Source: Siderastrea siderea (Eukaryota; Cnidaria; Anthozoa; Scleractinia; Rhizangiidae). From it: a stretch of 64,000 bases of DNA. Position numbers and translations under genes: made by a program. Location: NCBI GenBank assembly GCA_964030785.1, contig OZ034968.1:75128427-75192426 (forward strand), given 5' to 3'. The notes beneath the pieces were generated by a model. It ran no database searches and was not told the origin of the DNA. It was given only the letters and a program-made list of their open reading frames with translations. This document shows positions 1 through 12,533 of this stretch, in pieces (position 1 is the first letter of the stretch; the number at the start of each line of letters is the position of its first letter).

Positions 1-348
1 AGAAGTAGCCACAAGGGCTACAAGTTGTGACTTTTTAGATAGAATTCAAACAAGTGATTAATACTATAACCGCATGACTGTCACAAAGAAAGACGTCATG
101 TAGCTCTTCTAGTACATTAGAATTGTGGGAAACAAATGTTAACATGTTATCGTTCTATTTCAGTATGCTATATCACTCCCACAAAAAACACTTCCTTAAC
201 TATACTGAATTGTACTGCAATTTGTATGTGCAAATGTCTTCTACGGAGATTTCTAGTAAAAGTAGATGCAATTCGTTTTTGTAGTATGCCTATAAGCTGA
301 TAAGCTGTGCTAATTATCCGAAAGATATATACTTATGCTTTCTCTTAC
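1..348. other. Intron of GSDM-1 downstream of exon 4
   Basis: AT-rich sequence to the left of the exon 4 donor. I see no exon 5 homologue; in the paralogues that exon lies about 440 nt (GSDM-2) and 800 nt (GSDM-3) beyond exon 4, which would be outside the window. Confidence 0.6.
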
Positions 349-3300
349 CCACTGCAGATACTTGTTGACCCGCACTTTACGCTCTTCTCTGTTCTTTGTG
401 GGTATCAGAACTGATTTCTTAATTTTCTCCAGTTTCTTGCTGTCCTCTTCTGTAAAGGAATCTAAAACGGAGAAAAAGAAAACATTGAATTTTCACCCAA
501 CTTTGCTCAATAATTTGGACTATCCCATCATTGACATATTATTACAGCTAGCATAGACCAAGCCGACACTGCTCGCAAGAGTCCGTTACCTTTAAGGTGG
601 TGCGCGGGTACTTATCGGGCCAACAGTGTCCTTTTAAGAGCGCTTGTCTGTAAGAATCAAACATAACGCAGCAAGGGTGGAAAATTCGATTTCTTTCATA
701 TTTTAATGTTAGATGGGTTAGGGTATGACTAAAATCACTGGATACTTTTTTGGGCAAAATATCCTTTTATATTTGACTGCTAAACTGGGGCCAAACGTGG
801 ATGGCGCCGCGTGCGTATTCTGTTTGTCACGCAATGCGTATCATTAGGGGGTAGGGGAGGGGCAAAACACAACAATAACATTCAGTGTTACTTGCAGGGA
901 TTGTTCTTGGTTTTAATGGCGTTGTGTGTCTTTGTTACTTATTACCAGTGTTCTTACAACCATTGAAAATTGTATTTGCTACCCTAGTAGTCTGAAACTC
1001 AATTGCAACCGTCAGTACTGAAGCTTGCAGCTGAGAGGAGCAAAACAAACCCAACTAACGCAGAAAAGCTACAACTAAAAGGGGCTCCCTTTTGTTCATT
1101 GACAAGCGGGGATTCTACCCATGATCATTGGTGTGCTCTGGTGGTTCTCAGCTGGCACAAGCACAAGGCACAGTTATATCAGGAGTGCAAGTCAGCTCGG
1201 TATTGGATGAAGTTGATGGATGGAGTTTTGGACAGGAAAAGTTCTCTATTCATGACAAATGGGTGCGATCGAAGTTAGTCTACATTAGTGTGTCCTGACA
1301 AATGAGTGGGTTTTCTGTGGAATATGACACGTAACCATGGTAACAAAAAACGAGGTTTTGTTCCTGAAATCTTACTGGGACAGGTTCCCAGTGAGTGAGA
1401 TTTCTCAGAGCAGCCGGCATACTTATCATAATGGATATGTGTGTATCATAACAGAAAAACGTCACGCCTCTTGCCCTTAACTGATAATTCTCGCCACTGG
1501 CATCATATTTAAAATCACACCATGCCCAATATATTATTATTACACTGGTAATAAGTAACAAAGACACACAACGTCATTAAAACCAAGAACAATCCCTGCA
1601 AGTAACACTGAATGTTATTGTTGTGTTTTGCCCTTCCCCTACCCCCTAAAATGCCTTTGATACGCATTGCGTGACAAACAGAATACGCACGCGGCGCCAT
1701 CCATGTTTGGCCCCAGTTTAGCAGTCAAATCTGATATAACGCTTTTGTGCTCTGCAAACTGAGCAACACTCGTGTTAAATCAACTGAACCGTTGATTAAG
1801 ATGTCGCAGTGTAGAAAGATGTCAACAGTTTTACAAGAAAGGTTGTTGTTGAGCATTTCGACCGTTTTTAATACAATACATTGACCTAGTTAGCGGTATT
1901 CACTGGACGTCATTAGCAGGACCAAAATACGACGAACAGCAAGAGAATCACACGGAAATGGCCTCTGGACCTGTCCTCTACAGCAAATGAGGTTAGAGCA
2001 TATCGAACTGTTTTTCTATTCGACGTTTTCGATCTCATATGGGTCGAAACATATTAAAATATGTGCGTGACTCGCGAATGGAATGTTGCCAGGAAGGGTC
2101 AAATAACCTGCATTTTAACGAACTTTGAAAAGCTCTCGCGTCGCTCTCAATCACTTCTCCAAAGAAATATTTGCAGCAATCCTGAGAACATCTTTTCTTA
2201 ATTCAACAGCCAGAAGCTGAATCGATTTGAAGGTTTAGCACATGGTGAAAAATAATTTAATTCACGAAGTACTTTTCCTGATGAGAAATGTATACTTTCA
2301 AAATTAAATCATTTGAGACACAAAGAACAACGCAGTTTTTACCAAAAATCATTTTTGAAGCTCTTGAGAAATTGCAAAAGTTGATTTGAGTGTTTTAAAG
2401 ACGACAGAGGGATTTGTTTTTGCACGCGAAGGCCTCAAACTGATGAAATCATTTACTGCTTCAAATGGCGATTTTTACGGAATTTCGTTATTTGCATTTT
2501 TCTCAGAAATAAAAGGATATTTTGCCAAAAAAAAGTATCCAGTGATTTTAGTTATGCCCTAACCTATCTAACATTAAAATATGAAAGAAATCGAATTTTC
2601 CACCCTTGCCACGAAAATTTGGTTTTGTCTGATTTTTACAGACAGGCGCTCTTAAAATCTCGTTTTTGAAAAGGAAAATTCTCGTAAAAAAAAAGTTTCG
2701 ACCCCCCCCCCCCACCCCCCAACGAAAATCGAACGATCTTCCAGATACCGGTTGGAACGCTCTGCCACTGAGCTTTGGAAAACTCGTGTTGAGGGAGGTC
2801 ATACAAATTGGGGTTATGTCCCATAGAAACCAAGCAGAAATAACCACTAAAAATTACCAAAAAACTTTAAGGCGATCGAACCGATATGTGTTACCTATAA
2901 GAGGTTTTTATCAAAGCCTTCTTTTTAAACAAAATGCCATTATTTTTTATACAGCTATTTCAATTAACGGTGTCGGATTTTAAGGCTTCGAGCTTACTAC
3001 ATAAGACCGAAAGGTAGTATGGGTAGCTGTAAATCTTTTGTGATTCGGCTGTAATTTCACGGTTGTCACTACCATAGGATGGGTGAAAGTGATAACCACT
3101 TGTCTGTGTAAATTATTTTCTGTAGGGGTGAGCCATAGCTAAGTTTGGAAAATTGATTAGCAAATTACCCATTTCACTTAGCGGTCTTATTGCGTAGGGT
3201 TTTCGACAACGCTAATTGAAATAACTGTATACCACGATGAATTTTTTATAATGACCTTAAACAAGGTGGCAAACAGTCGAAGTTTACTCACAGCAAGTTA

Positions 3301-6300
3301 CATGATTATCTCGTCTGTAGATTTTCCAAACAAAAAGACACCTTCTTTGTGCTCTTAAAATGCTCTACGCTTGCGTCTGTCTCAACTGCCGCAAAAAATG
3401 ATACCTATACTGACCCAGTACCCACCCTTTTGAAGCCTGATGTCAACGTAAAGGATCGCACCGTGTCAAGCATGTGCCAGTATGTCATGGGAATGGGATA
3501 CACCATTGGCACAAAACGTCAGAGACTCGTGGCGAGCTAGATCAATTTACTAGGTTTATAAATTTATGTGGCCCATGTCCTGCATACTGCTAGAATCGAT
3601 GCTAGAAGCAGTAATGTCGAAAACAAACTGGGTCTTCAGTCAACTATACACATTCTCTTTTATGCCATACCCAAATATCATGCTATCGATATTGGCCCAT
3701 CTTACTGAAACAACGCTGTCGGGGAAAAAGCATACACCATGAACGATACCACACAATGATTTTCTGGCAAGCGGGAGAGCATGCTTCTATTTCCAGGCAT
3801 CGTGCTCATCATAATAACAAAAAAGTACCTAAATCTACTCCAGAATCTTTCTAGGAATGAAATTATTTCGAATATCAACAAACGTAACTGAGCAACATGG
3901 TTTTTACTTTTTACCCCACAACGTTTTTTCAATCAGGCGTATAATATAGAGCTTGGCAAAACGGAGAGTAAGTAAAAATCACTCTTTCCTATTCTTTTTT
4001 AAACCAATTATAGCCAGTTCAATGCAATTCCGATAATTCAAATCATCAGGGAAAGTGCACGCTTCGATCTAGCCAGCTATAATATAAGGAACGACCTATT
4101 CAGTTGAACGTCCAGCCAATAACCAGTTAATAATACCGATAACCAATAAACCAATGACCTTCTTTAAATGCAAAACTGTGTTGTATTCTACGAATTTCGT
4201 CTAATTACGCTACTTTTTCAGCTGGTACCACTATAGGCGTTCTTCCTCTGGATTATTCTTAAGGCCAAACTGCATTCCTAAAAGAACTAACTTTAGAGAC
4301 ACCTACTTTATACTTAATGTTAACATCTGGAATGCCATGCCAAACAATAGTAAGTGCAGCACTTCTCTCAGTTCCCTTCTTTTTTGACAGACTAAGGCTT
4401 GTCTTCTATGATATGAGATCATATTAGATCGTCTGTCCGAAAATGTCTTATGATAAATACTCTAGCTTTGTGTTCGCGCAGAATCCTTTTTCTTTTTCAT
4501 ATCCTTTTTTTAGGTTATACAATGTCATAACTTATTAGGTTAACCCCTTGAATGCCAAGGACGTATATACACCCGATTGAAACAACGTTGTCGGGTAAAA
4601 AGCATAAATCATTGACTATGCGACCCAATGATGCTCTGGGAAGTGTGAAAACTTGCCTCTATTCTTTGATCTGTGCACATAATAGTAACACAACATGCCT
4701 TAATTTACTCTTTTTTGTTACACAATGTCATAACTTAGTAGGTTAATATGCTTGCTTATAAGATTGTTCATATTTTCCGTATTTTTGTAATTGGATCTTG
4801 GGGATTGGGCCGGTGGAGGGCCGGTAACTTTGTAGGGGACTTCGTGTCCTACTGTTTCTCTACCTCGTATAATAATACTTGTAAGTAGCTTACTTGTTTA
4901 TTATACTAAATCTGTAAATAATAACAATAATAATGATGATGATGATGATGATGATGATAATAATAATAAGTTGAAGTTATGTGGAATTTAATAGACGTGC
5001 AAAACAGGGGTAAAACAGGTGTACTGCGTCAAGATAGACGTTGAAATAAATTATGTTTTAACACCACTTGATAACTTAGGATGACCTTTGATGATTTCCG
5101 AACAAATATCGGGTACTTCCAATATTTCCGAAGCCGTTCGAACATTTAGCAAAGATAAACCTCCCGAAGACCTGTGGAGAACTGTCAAAGGGAATCGAAA
5201 GGTTGTTAAGGAGATACTTTAAATAGTATCTCCTGAACACTAGAGTTAACCAGATTCCACTGCCTCTAAAAACTGTACCTGCCAAGTCACTTTCCTCGCT
5301 TGCCATCACGGTGTCTTCATACTCTTCTTCTTCCTCGTCGTCTTCATTTATATCTCTATGGACTTCATGACCCACAAACTCTGCCAATTTCAGTCGGTTG
5401 GATTCCTCGTCGTAAACAACGCGGTGACATTTAAGAAGGAATGGACCGCGAGTATTCCTTGTCGCTATCTTTGGAGGAGTAACCTTCATTTTAACATGTC
5501 CTTTCAATTGAGCAAATGGTTGGGTAGGAACAGTGGCTCCTGCGTCCACTTCATACTTTTGAAATAAAGTAAAATAAAATGAATTAAAAATAAATAAGAA
5601 TGATGATAAACAAACAAAGAAAGAAATATATTAGAAGACAAGAAAAAGAAAAAAAGAAAGAAAAGTAAATAATGCATTAACGCATTACCGCATCCCAGTG
5701 TCACGGGTGGGCGAATCGGGTGGAGAGGTGTGTGTCATCTGCCATCACAAATATGTAAACTTTGGAAGATTACTAAATTCCCAACATAAACATTATTAAA
5801 TGAAAGGGTTAGGGTCACAATTTATCATCATCAAACTTTTTTGTTTCCATGTGATTGGTCAAAATGCGTAACGTGACACAATATGCCTCAACAAAAACTA
5901 GGTATTCTAAAGTGCATGACATCCCAGACGTTTTTTCTAGAAACTTCATGATGGAGGCGGGCGTTTTATTATTGTAACACTGACCAGGACATCAATACAT
6001 TTTCGTAGGAAAAGGTTTTGGTTCTGTCATAGGTAAACATTAATCGAATATAACAAAAATACCTCCTTCTCTAAAATAAAAACACAAACAGCGGTAATAA
6101 ACATTATAAACTTACGCATTTTTATATAAACTTGACGTTTCGTATGCTAGTCAACATACATTTTCAAAAGTGACCGTTACAATTTTGACAAACCTCCTTC
6201 TCTCTTTTGCCTTTGACTTCAAATCGTTCGCTATAAATCACTTTGGTTATCAAACGCAGCTTGTAACCTTTGAAATCTTTCATCAAGTTGATGTTGAGTT

Positions 6301-8987
6301 CCGTATCGGCCAACAAACGACGTAAGTCCGGATCAGTTATGTACTCTTGATCTATTTTGCCGAGTTCCAAGTCTCCAAGTTCCTCATTTAGCTTGATCTT
6401 GGCTTCCACACATTTTGCTGCCTCGAGTCCAACTTCAAACTTTCTAATTAGGAAAAAAGGAACAAACAAAATATAAAAAAACACATAAACATTATTCTAT
6501 CTTTTGTCGATTTCCTGTTCTTCAAGGTCATGATATATTGTCTCTTTTAAACGATGGCACGATCCTTGTGGTCGAGGGGGGGGGGGGGGGGGGGGCTTAG
6601 CTCTTAGCTCAACTGGTAGATCTGTCCCATCGCTCATTTTCAATCAGTAGACAGTTAGACAGTTCAAAACTGCAACTAATGAAATAAAAGATACCTTCAG
6701 AACAGAAATCAGCGTCTTAATTGTCACTTGAGTAAGCTAAATAAGTTTTTAAATCAGCAATTATATTTTTTGCTTTTTTTAAAGGAAAACATTTGTTATC
6801 TTTTACTTTCTGTCCCGCAGACAATAGGCCAATTTCATGGTGGCATCACTCACAAACTACCACAATCCTTCAGCTTTTTGTTCTTGTCCTGCAAATAATA
6901 ATTCAGATATTTAGACTTCACTGGGATTAAAACCGCTGAATAAGAAACTATAAAGGCTGGTTTCCATATGATCGCCACTGTGGCTGCAAAAAAAGTTGAA
7001 CGGTCGTTGCGACTTTGATCGCTGAGCAGTTTCCTTATAGGCTCGTTTCCATATGATTGCTATGATCGTTACCATCGCTAAAAAGTGGTTTCCACATAAC
7101 TGCAACGATTGCCGAGCGTTTTTTCCAGCGATTGCAGCGATCATATGGAAACCAGCCTCAAGGAAACCGAAACGAATTCTAGACGTTGTAGTGGAGTGAC
7201 GCCATCTGTCAATGAAAAGAAGTTTATACAAAACCTCAAACCACTTTCTTACATGTAAATATTCAATTTCAATTTTTGCGAATCACCTCGTGACACGAAT
7301 GAAATATTTTAATATTTACCTGGAAGCCCCTCCTCCATGCTCCTCATCTCCCTCTTGCTTTAAATTATCTGTTTTCTGAACGTTTAAATTTAAGGCATCC
7401 AGAAATTCGTTTTCCTTGTCCTTTTGTACATACTTTACCAACCCGTCAAGGATCTCGTATTCATAGCTTTTCCATGGCCGCTTTAATTTGGACCTTTTTT
7501 TCTTTACCATCAGCCCAAAAGGTTTTGCTGCTTCGGGGCTGCCATGAGCCAGAGGGAAATACCCTGTTCCAAAATTCGCCTCAGCATACTCTCTAATTAA
7601 TTCTTCAATCATCTGGTTAAAAGAACAAACGTGTGACCTCATACCTCATAGCTCAAGGTTTCTTGAGACCGACTGTCCAATCAGAATTCTATGGTAACCA
7701 ATGTATCGGCAGGATAATGTATTCAAAAATGTCCTTGCAAAATGTGTAAAAAATTAACTGATATGTTATCACTTCAGGGATATTCAAAACTGCATTTTGC
7801 ATCCATGAGAATGTCAAGAAATCGCACAGGAAGACATCTCAAAGGACACACATCATCAACTTTCAATAGGTCTTCTCGCAATCTTAGAATAATTATCTTT
7901 CTCTTGATAATGGCGTCATGACGACGTCGAAACGTCGAGGTTTTTTAAGTTACTTTGTCTTTAATATTAACTATACGTAGATACATACACTTTATTTCCA
8001 CTCGAATTATCAGTATAGCTCTGTTGAGCTAATATCTTCGAGAGAAAAAAAATAATGATGATAATAGTAATAATAAAATAATCAGGTAAAAAGTAAATTG
8101 ATCATGATTAATTGATTAAATCGGCTCAACAAAGTTTCTTTCTTAATATTTCTTTTTACATTTAGGTCTTCTGGTCCACATCGATCACTAGGCAAAAAAA
8201 TTAGGAGCGTTGATTCTTGGCTCAGCCATAGCTAAAAAAAATTGACAGAAAAGGAAAAAGCGTGCTCATAGCGTGACTTAAGCTTGAAAATCGGTTGTCA
8301 ACGATGTAAACACTGAAAAGCTCAAGTATAGCGTGACTAAGACGCAGTGAGACGTGGCTTTGCCTCGTGGAATGTTTTTATTGCATCTCTTTAACTCTAA
8401 CCGGATCGCAGTTTTTGATCATTGAACTTTCTTCCCATCATTCTTTTAATTAAGTCAATTCTTAATCCCAGCTCAATATAGAAATTTTAAAAGTAACATG
8501 TTTAACAGGCTATCGGGGCATTAAACTTAGTACATTACCTTTGCACTGAGCTATTTCGATATTATTTCCGCTTAGAACGCCGTTGCAACGCATACAGCAG
8601 TAAACAAGAAGTCAAGCATACCTCAATTCTTTCTCAAATTGAAACTTTAGTAGTTAATGTTTCCTTTCCTCGGTGTAGACAGTCTGATAGTACCATATGA
8701 AGTAAATCAACAAACAAAAGTTAAGAACGGGTGTTGATACCTGAATAATCCAGCAGGTGAATTCAGAAAGCAAATCAACTAAGTTTTTCCACGGCACAGT
8801 GGAATTTCGTGTTATTCAAAGCACTTAATACAAAATGATGAGCAGTAACTTAACACTGAATTCTCCGAATCACTCCTGAAATACCACGAAAAGCATGCAC
8901 TCGTTGCAACTTACCAGCAGCGGATGTTATATTCGAGAGAAACAGAGGACGTGCCTTTGCTAATAGCAGCTTCTCGTTAAATGACAT
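349..8987 (-). CDS. GSDM-1: gasdermin-like pore-forming protein, 3' end outside window
   Basis: Exons in transcript order: A 8987-8915, B 8778-8741, 1 7612-7320, 2 6443-6194, 3 5555-5279, 4 461-349; the two C-terminal exons lie left of the window. All junctions have AG acceptors and GT donors, with intron phases 1, 0, 2, 0, 1. The gasdermin reading rests on the pattern from exon 1 Met: FPL, a Lys-rich KKKR stretch, then an aromatic-rich strand ending DGL. Exon 2 carries LGDLELGKIDQ, a long helix (DPDLRRLLAD) and a strand (LRLITKVIYSERFEVKG). Exon 3 ends in an acidic linker, where gasdermins are cut to free the pore-forming half. In the family the N-terminal half oligomerises in membranes. Exons A and B add 37 residues (MSFNEKLL to CWIIQ) before the exon 1 Met, which begins directly after an AG. 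Which Met starts translation is unresolved. A divergent cnidarian family of similar fold is the alternative. Confidence 0.66.
630..2660. mobile_element. Fold-back element in GSDM-1 intron, nested inverted repeats
   Basis: Outer arms: about 632-772 reappears inverted at about 2510-2658 (shared gcgctcttaaaa, ccacccttgc and ggatattttg stretches). Inner arms: about 775-955 reappears inverted at about 1540-1735 (shared ggatggcgccgcgtgcgtat and ccctgcaagtaacac). The centre has an open frame at 1003-1278 with no recognisable product. This fits a non-autonomous or composite DNA transposon; I could not fix its target duplication. Confidence 0.6.
2700..2800 (-). repeat. tRNA-like head, probable SINE remnant
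   Basis: Read on the minus strand, an A-box-like AGCTCAGTGGCAGAGCG is followed about 40 nt later by a B-box-like GTTCGATTTTC, then a G-run. Spacing is close to tRNA but the acceptor stem and T-arm do not close well, so I call it a tRNA-derived repeat and not a tRNA gene. Confidence 0.4.
2861..5278. other. GSDM-1 intron 3, mostly unrecognised
   Basis: No convincing exon. It holds two members of a dispersed repeat (about 3700-3790 and 4560-4650) marked by a gttgtcggg-type motif followed by aaagcat, and a TGA/TAA trinucleotide tract at 4920-4970. Short open frames such as 3349-3540 show no family signature. Confidence 0.45.
6954..7158. mobile_element. Small inverted-repeat element (MITE) in GSDM-1 intron 1
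   Basis: Ends aggctggtttccatatgatc and its inverse gatcatatggaaaccagcct, about 205 bp apart. The same element occurs at 52221-52410 in the duplicate, so it was present before the duplication. Confidence 0.7.
8741..8987 (-). CDS. GSDM-1 N-terminal extension exons A and B
   Basis: Exon A (8987-8915, 73 nt) starts at an ATG and ends GCTGCTG before gtaagt. It encodes 24 residues beginning MSFNEKLL. Exon B (8778-8741, 38 nt) follows cttag and ends ATTATTCAG before gtatc, encoding DLLSEFTCWIIQ. A joins B in phase 1 and B joins exon 1 in phase 0, so the frame stays open into the exon 1 Met. Exon B is exactly 38 nt and open in all four paralogues (SEF/SES, then WIIQ or WIVQ), while the surrounding introns carry indels. 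This supports coding rather than leader sequence. The exon A frame is less certain because GSDM-3 lacks the ATG. Confidence 0.5.
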
Positions 8988-11850
8988 TCCAAGAATACCG
9001 TCCTTTTGTTCATTTAGAGGGTACGTGATGCATTACCGTCCTTTTGTTAGAGGGTGCTTGATGCATTACCACAGCTACTGATTTCTTTCCTTTTCGCGGA
9101 CATAAACAGCTTGCGGAATCAGGCATCATTTTCCATGAAGAGGTTGAAGCATTCATATCAAAAAACATATTGTCCGTTTTGTTTACCACTGCTTATGCAG
9201 TCGAGCTGCGAGGAATTAACATTAACATTAGCATTATTGGTATTGGAAGGAGCTTGTAGGTAGCCTAACTTCAAAACTGCCTTAAGGTAAAATTGAATTT
9301 CACTTAACCATAGTGCGTTACTGATGTCTATTGCGTCATTTCCAAGAGTCATGTCTAAACAGGCTTTTAAAAGAAATTTGTTTTTAAGTCCAATATTTCC
9401 TCCTCTCGTGCGTAACGAACTCAGCTCCTGGTGAGGCCATAGGTCATGTGTAATACTTTAACACTTCAAAAAATCTTTCCCCCTACATGCGAAAAATATA
9501 AAATGAAATGAACGGTTTCTTTGACATCTGTTTTTTTTCGTTGGTTACTGTTGTAGAGGTCATACTTCGACAATTCAGAGAAGAAAATAAAAGTTTTATC
9601 TCGTAACGAAAGGCCCATTTCATGTCATATGAAAAGCAAACTAATCCCAACGGCGCTCCCTTAAAAGGATCAGTTCGCACAGCCGTACCCTAGGTAGAGC
9701 AGTTGTATATCCGACACAGTGCATTGAAAATCTAGGGGAGGAGTCCTCAGGGGTGAGAGGAGGGGAGGGTGAGAAGAAGAAGACACCCCACTCCTCCCTT
9801 GCTTTCTTAGGACTTTCAACTATTATAGAAGGACAGGATTCCCCACGGATAATAATTAGTAACTTAAAATAAGCTACCTTTTTAAACCAGTCAAAGAAGG
9901 TGTTCAAATTTATCACTAAGCACTTTTTAAATGCTTATTAATTGTATTGTGCAATTACACCTAACACAGTGAGTCGTTTAGAAACAGAAGGAGTAACAGA
10001 AGGCCAGCAATTACAGCCTATTTCATCGCAGTGTGCATGATTTCAAGTATCATTGGCCGGCTATGATTCGCCTGTCACGAAGGACCCATAATTACAAAGT
10101 AATGGAGGAAATTTGCAGATCTTCTAGTTTTTTTGTATGATTGTTTATATCTTAGGACGTTAATAATTCCTCCGTAAACTCGTTCATACGTAAATTTCAG
10201 CTTAACTACGCAGCAGCGTATATTCCACTAGGTTTATTTTGCAGGTTTCGACCGAGCAGCAGGATTACCTACACGGTAAATAGAGCAAGAAAAGGGCTTG
10301 AAAAGTGAGAACTTACAGCTACAGATCTAAATGAACAATGTCGTCTTTTAGATAACCATCCTTAGACGCAACACTCTTCCATCGACCGTGCCTTTGAAAC
10401 ATCTATCGCTTATGCCAGTATTGGCAGCCTTGGAAGAGTTAGGACGCGAGTTAATAATTCCCCGAAATTTGCTGATGACAAGCTTCAGCTCAATCTTCAG
10501 TCGAACGGGGAGGGAATCCTAGAATTCCGTGGGCGTATTCAGGGCCATTACCCAATCTTCTTGTCTGATAATTCCCTTTTCACTGAGAAGTTGGTGCAAC
10601 ACGCACATCGGCGTAGACTCCATGGAGGCGTGGGTCTAACTACGGCAGAAGTTCGAGAAAGATTCTGGGTCCCGAAGCTGCGCAAGCTTGCTAAGAAAAT
10701 CATCAAGGGTCGCTGGGGATGTAAGCGTTTTCAAGTAGTTGGACAGGCTGTACCTCCGTCGGGTTTACTTTCAAGGGAAAAAACAGAGGGATCAGGTGCT
10801 TTTGAAATCATAGAGGTGGATTTCGCTGGGCCGATCAAATACCGCAAGTCACCACGATGTATAGGGAAGGCTTACCTGGTCTGTACGCTTGTAGCCTTTC
10901 AAGAGCCCTACACCTCGAAGTGCTACCAAACTTAGAAACCTCGACGTTCCTTAAAAGTTTTAAGCGCCTGATTGATCGCTGGGAAGCTCTGCTAAATTGT
11001 TTTCCGACAATGGAAGAACGTTTGTAGGAGCAGCAAAGAGGCTGAAGCAGATTCAGAGTGATGAGAGAGTTCAGTCTTGTCTAGCTGATGAGGCAATCAC
11101 TTGGAGTTTCAACTTGAGTAGAGCGCCCTGATGGGATGGCCAATTCGAGCCGATGACCGGGCCTCTTCAAGCGCTCCTTCAGTATAAGACCATTGGAGGC
11201 GGGATACTGTCTGCACGTGAAGTTGTTCTTGAAGTAGAAACGCAGATGAACCGTCGCCCACTTTATTGTGTAAGTGCTACGATTTACTCATTCTAAAGCA
11301 GTGATGTAAAAATCGTCTTCCATTGACGTGAAGTAATCCTATTGGACATACGATTTCTTTCACTAGTGAAAAAATATCGTATGTCCAATCAGAAGCCTGA
11401 TACGAAATCTTTTACTAGTGAAGAAAATCGTATCGGTTTTTCCCGCCACTGCAGTTTGTTCATCGCTTCGCTGGAGTCGCTGTGCGACTTTAAAAAAAAA
11501 GCAGAATTGCGATTTCCTAAATACAAGCTTGCTCCGTTGTACAAAGGGGAAAAAGATACAAAAACTGTGTCTCTAAACAACGAAAGGACTTGGATTAACT
11601 GAGAAGCCCAGAACGACCCCGTAAACATTTCGTCGGTGGACAGTTCAAAGATTCCAAGAAACTTCAATTCATTAGACAGTGGGAAGACCAACCGCATTAC
11701 GTGAACGACTTAAGAAATGAAAACTGCTGGAACACCTGTTGAGACTGAAGAGAAAAAAATTCAGTTTCGGCGCCACCGGTACATTCGAATTCGTCTTGGC
11801 TTCGACTTCGTCTACAGAAAAATGACCAGCAAACTGATTCGCTGTTGTCG

Positions 11851-12023
11851 TATATACCTAATTCAATAAAGGTTGCTTTGGCAATTGGTCATTGGCAATT
11901 AGTCATTGGGCATTTGGGCATGCGGAAAACAATGCAATGCTTTGCTTGAGTGACCGCAAACAATAGCTTCCCGATGGGCAATTGTCCAATGCCCAAAGCA
12001 ACCTTTATTGAAGTAGGTATATA
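11851..12023. mobile_element. MITE with near-perfect ~30-bp inverted ends
   Basis: The left end caataaaggttgctttgg is mirrored by ccaaagcaacctttattg at the right end, bounded by tatatacct and its inverse. It sits inside the larger insertion. Confidence 0.75.
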
Positions 12024-12394
12024 TTTTTAATTTAACTTTGGGTTGAGTAACATAAGTTATTCATAAACTTTTCATCTGAATGGAATTGTCCTTCACCGTA
12101 AACGGGATTCAGTGGTTTAGAATCTGTTTTGTATCGGTATGTCCTGAATAAGTTACGGTAGTTTGTATTTAAGAAGTTTTTAAAAGATTTCTGTTCAGCT
12201 TTATAATTTTCACGAGGCGTGTTAGATGAGCGATTCTGTTTTGGAATTTGATTAAATAAATAAATTTACTGTTAATTAAGTTGTAAACTGTTTTTTTTAG
12301 TTTCCATAGTACAACGTCTAAAAGCAATTACTTAATAAAATTCTTAAAAAGCGACTGTTGTAATATCTCAATACTTATATAATAAACAAATCAC

Positions 12395-12533
12395 TTCATG
12401 GTTAGTTCGCTTGTACGATTTTTATTCACTCGTTGTGAAGAATCGCAAACTCACTCGTTCGCTGTGCTCACCAGTTCGTTTGCGATTATTCACAACTCGT
12501 GAATAAAAATCGTGCGCGCTCACCAACCATGAA
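12395..12533. repeat. Long fold-back palindrome
   Basis: Arms cttcatggtt, cgatttttattcac and gcaaactc are mirrored as gagtttgc-type, gtgaataaaaatcg and aaccatgaag around a short loop near 12464. Such a structure would form a strong hairpin. Confidence 0.65.

Larger units (their letters stand above)
6822..9708. repeat. Segmental duplication, source-like copy (GSDM-1 5' region)
   Basis: Collinear with 52077-58197 from the block with the ggtggcatcac motif to the shared end gtagagcagttgt, covering exon 1, exon B, exon A and flanks including a small inverted-repeat element. The right boundary is abrupt: this copy continues with unrelated sequence while the other enters a minisatellite. Confidence 0.75.

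Noticed and set aside
335..556. Plus-strand ORF over GSDM-1 exon 4
   Set aside because: Antisense shadow of the exon; the minus strand has the splice sites and paralogue conservation.
2728..2790. Functional tRNA gene on the minus strand
   Set aside because: A and B boxes are present but arm pairing is poor and the spacing is short; treated as a SINE remnant.
3349..3540. Small plus-strand ORF in GSDM-1 intron
   Set aside because: No recognisable motif, no paralogous conservation and no supporting signals.
7613..7642. Upstream Met extending GSDM-1 exon 1 into MRSHVCSFNQ
   Set aside because: The stretch is intron: an AG acceptor directly precedes the inner ATG and the other paralogues do not keep the upstream frame.
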